64,000 bases of DNA from Certhia americana (taxonomy: Eukaryota; Chordata; Aves; Passeriformes; Certhiidae). Position numbers and translations under genes: made by a program. The notes beneath the pieces are model-generated. The model worked only from the letters and a program-made list of their open reading frames with translations. It did no database searches and was not told the DNA's origin. Below, piece by piece: positions 44,769-52,884 of this stretch. The DNA is taken from contig CM031858.1 in assembly GCA_018697195.1 (NCBI GenBank), forward strand, positions 92,985,568 to 93,049,567, read 5' to 3'. How positions within the stretch are numbered: the first letter of the stretch is position 1; the number at the start of each line of letters is the position of its first letter.

Positions 44769-47700
44769 ATGGAGGAGGAGGAGGAGGAGACGAGAGAAGC
44801 GGGCCCGTCCGTACTGTTCCTGCACCCGGACCTGGGCCTAGGCGGCGCGGAGCGGCTGGTGGTGGACGCGGCGCTGGCGCTGCGGGCTCGGGGCTGCCGG
44901 GTGCAGATCTGGACGGCGCACTACGACCCCGGGCGCTGCTTCGCGGAGACGCGCGGGCTGTCGGTGCGGCGGGCGGGCGGCTGGCTCCCGCGCAGCCTGT
45001 GCGGCCGCGGGCACGCCCTGTGCGCCGCCCTGCGCATGGCCTTCGTGGCGCTCTACGTGCTGCTGCTCAGCGGAGAGACCTTCGACGCCTTCGTGTGCGA
45101 CCAGGTGCGGGCATGGACACGGGCATGGGGCATGGGAGCGCCGCTGCTGGGATGCTGGTGGCTTGCTCGTCACAGAATTGTTAAGGTTGGAAGGGACCTC
45201 TGGGGATCGTCTACTCCAAACCCCTGCCAAAGCAGCGTCACCCACAGCAGGTGATGCAGGAACGCGTGCAGATGGCTTTGGAGTGTCTCCAGAGAGGGAG
45301 ACTCCACGACCTCCCTGGCAGCCTTTTCCAGTGGTCTGCCACCCTGAATGTAAAGGAGTTTTTCTTCGTGTGGATGTAGAAGTTCTCGTGTTTTAGTTTA
45401 TGGCCACTGCTCCTCGTCTTGTCACGGGCACCACTAAAAAGGGTCCATCCTCTTGACACCTTTGAGATACTTATATGAACTAATAAGATCCTCTCCTAGT
45501 CTTCTCTTCTCTAGACTAAACTGGCCCAGTTCCTGCAGGCTCTCATAAGAGACATTCTCCAGAACCCTGGAGTATCAAATACCCACAAAATCAGATTCAT
45601 CATGGGAGTGTGCAACAAGCCAATAATGATGCACTCGAGAGAGAGGCATCAGTTGTTCATTTCTGAGCTATGTAAGCCTGTCTGTTCCATGGTGTTCCAC
45701 AAATCAAAGACATCCCATCAGGCTTTCTGTGCTGTCTTTTATACACAGAAATTCAGAGTTAGTAACTTCCCAAGTGTGGCCCCTCATAATGTTATGATTA
45801 GTTAAGAGTTTCAAGAGAAGGGAAGTGAAGCTGGGAGAGGATCTGGAGTACAAGTCTTATGAGGAGTGGCCAAGGGATGTTTAGCTGAGAGAAAAGGAGG
45901 CTAAAGGGGACCTTATTGCCCTCTACAACAGCCTGAAAGGATGTTCTAGCTGGTGGGGCTTGGTCTCCGTGACAGCTAATGTCAGGATGAGAGAACGTAG
46001 TTCTCAGCTGCACCGGGGGAGACTTAGCTTGGACATTAGGAAGAAGTTCTTCAGACAGGGAAATTTTACATTGAAATAGACTGCCCAAGGAGGTGATGGG
46101 GTTACTGGCCCTGGATATGTTTAAGGAAAGACTGGATGTGGGCCTTTGTGTCATGGTCTAGTTGACACAGTGGTGTTGGGTCATTGTTTGGACTCGGTCA
46201 TCTCTTTTTCAATCTAATTGATTCTGTGATTCCATACAAGTTACATAATCCCAGTTAACTTCTACACTTACTCAGGGAAATGGTCTTCACCTGAACAGGG
46301 GTCTTTCTGACCTGTAGGTGTGTTTTTTGGTGTTATAATGAACATAGTTTAGCTATAAGATACACGGACCTTGAGTATTTTGCCAAGTTAACAGCATATA
46401 CATAGACAAATGAACATCTTGGTTTACTACATCCTTAAGACTTGTTAGTTCCAGGATGTTGTTGACTAAGGCATGCTAGCTGCTGCCAGTTCCACTGATT
46501 AGGTTGTCTTTCTTGCTGATTAGGCTTGAAAGTATACAAAGATCTTAAAAAAAAGAATATCCTGACTTTAGATATCTTGACAGATTCCACATTTTTGCAA
46601 TTTACCTCTTACATTCAGGGGGAGCTGGAGGGAGAGGATGCCACTGCCACTTGGACTCTACTCCCAGCAGCCCTGCTAGTGGCAGAAGGAGGTGCTTGGA
46701 GAAGTCCTGGGCTTGATGGGATTTTGGTGGGAAGCAGGGAGAAATTATAGGGCCGCAAGAGGTCCTGGATGAGGGTGTGCAACTTGATGTGTTTGTGTTG
46801 GGGAGAGGGAGAAGTCACTTGGCTTGCAAAGCAGTGACTCTCAGAGCATGGCTTTGAAATCACTGGTGGCACTGGCACAAATAATTAACCTCTCCTCTTG
46901 TCCCATCTCTCCGGTTGCACTAGGTGTCTGCCTGCATTCCTGTACTTAGACTGGCCAGAACCCGTAAGAAGGTTTTGTTTTACTGTCACTTTCCTGATCA
47001 GCTTCTGACCAAGAGAGAATCTTTCCTGAAGCGCCTCTACAGACTGCCGCTCGACTGGCTGGAAGAGTACACGACTGGCATGGCAGACTGTATCGTTGTG
47101 AACAGCAAGTTCACTGCCAGCGTGTTCAAAGACACATTTAAGTCCCTATCTCACATAAACCCAGATGTCCTCTACCCATCTCTCAACATCAGTAGCTTTG
47201 AAGAAATTGCTCCTGCAGATATAGCTGATCTGATTCCAAAAAAGAAAAAGTTCCTATTTCTTTCCATTAATAGGTATGAGAGAAAAAAGAATCTAGCATT
47301 GGCTCTCGAAGCTTTGCATGAACTTCAAGGGAGACTTGATTCTCATGAGTGGGATGAAGTTCACCTGGTTATGGCAGGTGGTTATGATAAACGAGTTCTG
47401 GAAAACGTGGAGCACTATGAAGAACTGAGGAGACTCGCAGCCAAACTTGGTGTTAATGACCACGTGACTTTTCTGAGATCGTTCTCAGATAAACAGAAAA
47501 TCTCTCTTTTTAGTAACTCTCTCTGTGTGCTTTATACACCAAGCAATGAACATTTTGGCATTGTCCCTTTGGAGGCAATGTATATGAGATGTCCAGTTAT
47601 AGCAGTTAATTCAGGTGGTCCTTTAGAATCAATCTCACATAATGTTACAGGATTTTTGTGTGATCCTCTGCCGACCCAATTTGCTGATGCCATGGAAAAA

Positions 47701-47826
47701 ATTGTGAGAGATCCTCTCTTAAAGGACACAATGGGAGCAGCTGGGAGAGTGAGAGTTATGGAAAAATTTTCTTCAGAAGCTTTCTCAGAACAGCTGTACC
47801 AATACATACGCAGATTAACAGAATAA
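44769..47826 (+). CDS. ALG2: Alpha-1,3/1,6-mannosyltransferase ALG2, 2 coding exons
   Basis: ALG2 adds the second and third mannoses (alpha-1,3 then alpha-1,6) from GDP-mannose to Man1GlcNAc2-PP-dolichol on the cytosolic face of the ER. The coding sequence is the join of 44769-45104 and 46924-47826, giving 412 residues (human is 416). Exon 1 ends at Gln112 before a GTGCGG donor. Exon 2 follows a CACTAG acceptor and starts VSACIPV in phase 0. Visible landmarks are the N-terminal GT-B motif [11 protein letters not shown] (residues 19-29), a hydrophobic stretch around residues 90-100 that may contact the membrane, CHFPD (133-137), INRYERKKN (227-235), [11 protein letters not shown] (263-273) and the GT4 EX7E motif [10 protein letters not shown] (Glu321 and Glu329). 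The start was chosen because 44769 is the first in-frame ATG and has a strong context (G at -3, G at +4). An out-of-frame ATG lies 22 nt upstream. The N-terminus has six consecutive Glu codons. The 1.8 kb intron carries two CR1 pieces in opposite orientation. Confidence 0.97.
45168..45575 (-). mobile_element. CR1 LINE 3' fragment in ALG2 intron
   Basis: Antisense to ALG2. It starts with the reversed CR1 tail (CACAGAATTGTTAAGGTTGG, AAGGGACCTCTGGGGATCGT) and continues through GAGACTCCACGACCTCCCTG and AGACTAAACTGGCCCAGTTC to about CTCCAGAACCC. It is well preserved, hence fairly young. Confidence 0.93.
45806..46236 (+). mobile_element. CR1 LINE 3' fragment in ALG2 intron
   Basis: Sense to ALG2. 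It shows AAAAGGAGGCTAAAGGGGAC, TTGGACATTAGGAAGAAGTT, CCCAAGGAGGTGATGGGGTT and a terminal TTGATTCTGTGATTCC tail. It covers about the same part of CR1 as the copy at 45168-45575, in opposite orientation and 230 bp away. Confidence 0.92.
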
Positions 47827-47827
47827 A
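47822..47827 (+). terminator. AATAAA overlapping the ALG2 stop codon
   Basis: The stop TAA (47824-47826) lies inside a canonical AATAAA hexamer. GT/T-rich sequence follows at about 47850-47875, a possible downstream element. If used, it would leave an ALG2 mRNA with a 3' UTR of only some 20-30 nt. Confidence 0.45.
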
Positions 47828-48665
47828 ATTACATTCCTATGTTATATTTTACAACATTGTGTCTTCTCATTTGTGCAGGGGACCAGTATTCATTGTGACT
47901 GAGGATGGGCTAGGAATATCTGAATGTCCTTATTTTGCTTCTTGTGCTACCTTATGTCACTTGACACATAGAATGAGAAAAACATGTCCCACTGTGTCAT
48001 TAGAAGGTTAAAATTTTCATGTGGTAGACTGATCTGCCATTACAGGAGTTCTTTTGAGTAGCGTGCCTTGGAAAAATGCAAAGTTAAATGGCAGTGACTT
48101 ACTAGGAAAATTACTGCATGTTTTGTTTAATACTGTGGAATGGCTGATCCAGTTTACAAAATTTGGATTTGTCCAGATAAGACACACACAGCCTTATTTT
48201 TATGTATTTAAAATGGTCATCAGTAATTTGTAAGTTAAAAGGCTTGTCTCAGCTGAAGTATAGAGAGAATTGCCCAGTCCAACCGATTGCATGTTTCAGA
48301 AACCCAGCAGTGTTAGGAATATGAATAGTATGGGTTTTAAATGATGGACCTTTTACTGTGCTTGTCCAATTGCATTGTGTAGTCACATTGGGTGTCTGGA
48401 AAGCATACAGGTGTGTGAGCAGGAGGAAGTGAGACTAGAATAACACCGAGGATATCAGACTACCTCAGGCAAAAAGGTTAGTGCTGGAATCTTTGTTTGT
48501 TTGTTACCTGCAACGCTTGAAGATGTAATTTTACTTTGAGAATTTCTGGTTTGTAGATACTTGAATGATTTTCCTTATATTTAACATTCCATTCCAAATG
48601 ACAGCACACTTTTAAAAAAGGTCTTAATCTGGACCAGGCAATAAAGATATTTTATTTTGTGTCAT
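47827..48665 (+). other. ALG2: ALG2 3' UTR (putative long form)
   Basis: The sequence lies between the ALG2 stop codon and a downstream poly(A) signal near 48640. It is AT-rich and non-repetitive to the eye, with no open frame of note. A much shorter form is possible if the AATAAA that overlaps the stop codon is used. Confidence 0.5.
48640..48645 (+). terminator. ALG2 distal polyadenylation signal AATAAA
   Basis: A canonical hexamer lies about 815 nt after the ALG2 stop. T/GT-rich sequence (TTTTATTTTGTGTC) follows directly. It is the best candidate for the main ALG2 poly(A) site. Confidence 0.55.
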
Positions 48666-50054
48666 TTAGTGGTAACTTTATGTTTTCCTAATGCAGTGAG
48701 TGCACATGACAGAATTGTGATTTTTTTTTTTTTTCCAATCTTGTCTGGGTAAAGGAATATTTTTTTCGTTAATCTACCTCTCTTTTAGCAGATCTTTATT
48801 AGTTGATGGCTCTGTTTCGTTATAACACACATAATCCATACAACTGAATTTTAAGTGTGAAAATAGATCTAGTGAAATCCAATGTTACCTATAAAATACA
48901 ATTTGTAGTGAGGTATGAAATACAATTCATAGTCTGAATTCTGCAATTTCTATTTAAGATAGTTTCAGGCATTTCCACATCAGTACTTCACAACAGTGAA
49001 ACCATTCTTTTTGTTGCTTAGGACCAAAAGCCAGGTCTCAGTGTACTTATAAGGCTTTTATTTGAAGTAAAACAAAACCACAAAGTTTGACCTTGTCTCT
49101 AATCAAGAGGCTGGAATACTCTAATTTTTATTTGTTATGGAGTGAGAGTGGATGGTCTCACAGGATCTATTTCCTACATTTCTATTCAATCAGAAAAACT
49201 GGCAAGACTGAATCTATATTCTTTCTAGCCTGTTGTTGCATTTCTGCTTCTTTCCCCCCCTTAAAAGTTTTCCTAAATCTTTGTGCAACACTTTCATCGT
49301 TGGTGTGGCAATGGATGACTGAAGAACCAGAAGAGATGGTGAAAAACTATCTGTGATCAGATAAACACCCTCAAGACACGTTTGGCCTTGGTTTTAAGTT
49401 CCATTTATAAGGTACAGGATGGTTGTGGCCAGTTCCTGTGCTTGCTTAGTCTGTGTTACATTCTCTTCTCTCAGTTGCCCTGGAGTTAACCTGGAGCGTT
49501 AAGAGACACAGCAGTGTATGCTTGCTAGCTGCAGGGGTAGTTCTGTTTTCTGCTCCAGCCTTGGCCTTCAGCCCTTTTCTGAACTGTGTTGCTGGCAGGC
49601 ATGTGCCTAGTCCCATATCCTGCAGCTTCTGTTCACTGAATTTCATGGATTCCACTTGGACCTGACCTGCCATCTCGCATTTATCTGGTGATCGCTGTGA
49701 CTCTCAACAGCTGCTACTGTCACCAGGCTGTCCTGCTTGGGTACTGTGCCCTGGTCTGTGAGGTCACTGTCCTGTGATGTGGTCTCCTGACTTTTCACTG
49801 TCATCCCTTGCAGAGCAGGCCCAGTCCTGCTGCTTCACGGCAGGTAGGTTGGACCACCTCAAACCTGAGACTGACTGACTGGAGCCTGCCCTTCAGGCTC
49901 CCCATAAACTGCAGATTTGGCTCAGATTCCTGCAGGAAGCTGTGGTCAATGTGTAGAAGTGTGGCAGAGCACTGCAGGCTGTTCCCAGATCTCTTGCTTT
50001 TCATCTTGAGAAACCTGATCCAGTAAGAGATATCCCTGCTGGAGATACCCAGTA
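48666..50054. other. Non-coding flank of ALG2, nothing recognised
   Basis: AT-rich sequence with a T-run at about 48720-48734, then more GC-balanced sequence. Opposing short frames at 49446-49673 show no known protein. Confidence 0.45.
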
Positions 50055-50145
50055 AGAGATATTCAACCTTCCATTGAAGGAAGGTTGGATGACATGGTCT
50101 TTAAAGGTCCCTTCCAAGCTAAACCTTTCTGTGGTTTTATGGTCT
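50055..50145 (+). mobile_element. CR1 LINE 3' tail (short)
   Basis: GAAGGTTGGATGACATGGTC, TTTAAAGGTCCCTTCCAAGC and a worn TTCTGTGGTTTTATG tail mark the last ~90 bp of a CR1 copy in sense orientation. Confidence 0.8.
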
Positions 50146-51004
50146 TCTCGAACCATTCAGTGGAGACTGCACAATTATATTAGGATTTATTAGTTAGATA
50201 TGGCTAATCTACAGCCGTATATCCTGAGGGACATCTGATGATCAGCAGTAGTAATATCCCAGAACGATGTGGATTGTGACTGTGTGCAAGACAATGGCCC
50301 TGTGGTCCAAACCCAGATGACTTAGTTCATTTAAACAGTTTTCAGAGGGAGCACAGCTGCAGTGGCCAAGCACTGGAGTGCTGGAGCTCCATCAGGGGGA
50401 GTAATTAGTAATTTAGTAATAAATGCACAAATCAATTGATTTTGGGTATGAAAAGCAAGCCCCTTTAAAGTCTATGTCTGTCTGTGACCCCTCAAAATGA
50501 GATGGTTAGGACTGGCCTGCCCCAGAGCTTGGGCCAGTCCATCATTTGTGTTCTGCTAGTAGGCCAGCACCACTGTTGGTTCTTCTGTTGCCTCAAGAGT
50601 GCGCTGCCACTCCTCAGAGGCAGCTTGGATTGATTGCCAAGTCCTGTTTGTCTCAGATGTAAAATTCCTATTTGTGGGAGTGATCCCCCCAGTTTGTGTC
50701 TAAAGAAAAAGACATGGGGGCGTGGCTCCTGCTTTGGGCTTGATTATGGGACAGTATACCCCTATGGCCCAAAGACATCTGCTACTTTAATGAAATGCCA
50801 GCCAAGTCTTCAGCAGGACAGTGAGGCAGGTTGTGGCAAATGACTCTTTCTGATCCTCAGGAGCTTCATGTGCTTCTCATGTCCTTGGGAAGTGAAGTTC
50901 CTTCCAAGTAGGTGCCACTAGAAGAGCCATGACACTGGAAAAGTGTGTTTTGAATCATCAAAAGAAGGTGGCAAACTCTTAAGAAATTTTGCACTTCCTG
51001 CATG

Positions 51005-51420
51005 CTAGAAGGGAATGATCAGAAAAGTGCTCTCTGAAGCAGATAGAGACACTATGAGGATCTTGTGGTACTGTTTGGTCTCTGCTGAGCTCTGACCACC
51101 TTCCATGGTTCTGCACACTAGGTGCTGCACAGTCTGCTTGATAGCTGTGTAGTGATATTCTCAGCATCTCATGTTCTCCAGCACTCAGCAGGCACACAGG
51201 TTATGCCAGGGAGGTCCTGAGTCGCTTGCAGCAGTGCTGACTCCAACTCAAACCCCAGAAATCAGCTCTTTTCAACAGCACAGGGTGGAGTTCCTGGGAT
51301 ACCTGGTCGACCCTGACTACTAGCATGTTGATCCCAAATAGGTTGAAGCCACCTTAAAATGGCAGGCTTCTGCAAAGGGTCAGAGAGCCCCAAACTTTTA
51401 TTCACAGAAGATGTGGAATA
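51005..51420 (+). mobile_element. Ty3/Gypsy-type reverse transcriptase relic
   Basis: The plus strand encodes a decayed segment of a reverse transcriptase that reads like the Ty3/Gypsy (Metaviridae) family, not CR1. From 51008, one frame gives EGNDQKSAL, then RHYEDLVVLFGLC, a stop, ALTTF, and later LLDSCVVIFSASH, parallel to the Gypsy order EGDEWKTAF, HYEYLVMPFGL, NAPATFQ, and the region around the YLDD box (the YLDD itself is lost). After a frameshift near 51170-51193 it continues with GYAREVLSRLQQ. After another near 51280 comes VEFLGYLVDPD, HVDPK, VEATLKWQASA and PNFYS. Several stops and at least two frameshifts make it a dead relic. No LTR, gag or integrase part was recognised around it. 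A host gene derived from such an element is a less likely alternative because of the stops. Confidence 0.75.
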
Positions 51421-51517
51421 CTGGCAGTGGAGGTAGAGTGTCAGATCAAGCAATTAAATTTGTGATTGTTCTTAAATGTTTTCAGATAATGCCATGACTT
51501 CTGTTTTTATGAGCCCT

Positions 51518-51657
51518 GAGGTTGGCTCAGTTGATTAAAGCCGGGTGCTAATATTGCCAGGGTGGTGGGTTTGATCACTGCATGGGCCATTCATTTAACA
51601 TTTAGACTCAATGATCCTTGTAGATCCCTTCCAACTCAGACTATTCTGTGATCCTGT
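51518..51657 (+). mobile_element. tRNA-Ile-derived SINE with CR1 tail (TguSINE1-like)
   Basis: The head (51518-51592) follows a tRNA-Ile: an A box TGGCTCAGTTG at 51523, GGTGCTAATATTGCCAGGGT over the anticodon region, a B box GGGTTTGATCA near 51568, and GGGCCAT at the acceptor end. The tail has AATGATCCTTGTAGATCCCT and TCCAACTCAGACTATTCTGT, a CR1 3' end that lets the CR1 machinery mobilise the SINE. SINEs with this head and tail are known from passerine birds. Confidence 0.85.
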
Positions 51658-51714
51658 GAGGGTGTTTTTCTGTTCTCTGAGTATATCTTCATCTAGTCTC
51701 ATACTGTCATGGAA

Positions 51715-51840
51715 ACAGAGTGGTTAGGCTTAGAAGAGATATTAAAGATCATCTTGTTCCAACATCTTGTTGGGCAGTCACCCACCACCAAACCAAAGTT
51801 GGTTGCTCAAAGCTCCATCCAGCCTGGTCTTTCCCTACTG
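51715..51840 (-). mobile_element. CR1 LINE 3' fragment
   Basis: Antisense CR1: TTAAAGATCATCTTGTTCCA, AGTTGGTTGCTCAAAGCTCC and CATCCAGCCTGGTCTTTCC match the reversed 3' UTR. It lies under 60 bp from the SINE. Confidence 0.85.
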
Positions 51841-52484
51841 CTGTTTTAAGTACCCACACATGAAAACAGTTTTAGGTTTACAGAAGAAAATACTTCTCAT
51901 TTCAGAGGTGCAGGCACTCAGTTCCTTATTTTATCACAGTGTAGCTTTGTTTCCTCTTTACTTCCTCCCCTTCTTTTTGGAAGTCCAACAAGAATCTTGA
52001 TTATGGGCGTAGAATCCAGGATGGTTTTGTCAATGACAAGCTTCCTGTCAATTAAATGGAAGGAGCTCCATCATGAGAGGACAGTAAGTACCCCCATATT
52101 TTACGAGTCAGGATGTTCTAGTGTATATCAAGTACATTTCGTTGTTCTATCTCTAGACCAAGTCAATATGAGAAAACAAGGCTGACCAGTGTTTATTTTT
52201 CAAAAAGGCAGGTTTTTAAACCGTCATTTTTTGTACCTGTTGTGAACCTGTTCCAAAAATCCATAATTTTTCTTCTCCTCTATTTAAATAAAGAAAAAGA
52301 GTTTTCTTTAAATCAAATTGCATATGCCTTGTGCAATCTGCTGTCAAAATAAATATTGTATCTTTGATTAGTATTATTAAATAAGTTATCATTAGTCTAC
52401 AAGAAAATGAAAGTTTTAAATTTATATCCTACCAGTGTGGTGTGAAGGATGACGCAGCAAAAAGAAAATGGCAGCAAGGAGGAT

Positions 52485-52880
52485 CTCTCCTCTCCTCTCC
52501 TCTCCTCTCCTCTCCTCTCCTCTCCTCTCCTCTCCTCTCCTCTCCTCTCCTCTCCTCTCCTCTCCTCTCCTCTCCTCTCCTCTCCTCTCCTCTCCTCGAA
52601 CTCTCCTCGAACTCTCCTCGAACTCTCCTCTCCTCGAACTCTCCTCTCCTCTCCTCGAACTCTCCTCGAACTCTCCTCGAACTCTCCTCTCCTCGAACTC
52701 TCCTCTCCTCGAACTCTCCTCGAACTCTCCTCTCCTCGAACTCTCCTCGAACTCTCCTCGAACTCTCCTCTCCTCGAATTCTCCTCTCCTCGAACTCTTC
52801 TCTCCTCGAACTCTCCTCAAACTCTCCTCTCCTCGAACTCTCCTTCCCAAACCTTCCCTTCCCTTCTCCTCAAACTCTCC
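52485..52880. repeat. TCTCC satellite array with TCGAAC variant units
   Basis: Positions 52485-52596 are an uninterrupted run of about 22 TCTCC pentamers. From there to about 52850, TCTCC units alternate with a six-base TCGAAC unit, giving an 11-bp higher-order unit CTCCTCGAACT with about 17 TCGAA copies. The last 30 bp decay into CCTTCCC-type sequence. Several overlapping frames (about 140-160 codons, on both strands) are only translations of the repeat. Confidence 0.97.
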
Positions 52881-52884
52881 TCAT

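Noticed and set aside
44405..44825. Minus-strand frames of 99-121 codons between the SEC61B and ALG2 starts
   Set aside because: They are composition artefacts of the CpG island, with no splice link or similarity to any known protein.
51518..51592. A functional tRNA-Ile gene
   Set aside because: Mutations in the stems, a shifted B box and a directly attached CR1 tail show a SINE head, not a tRNA gene.
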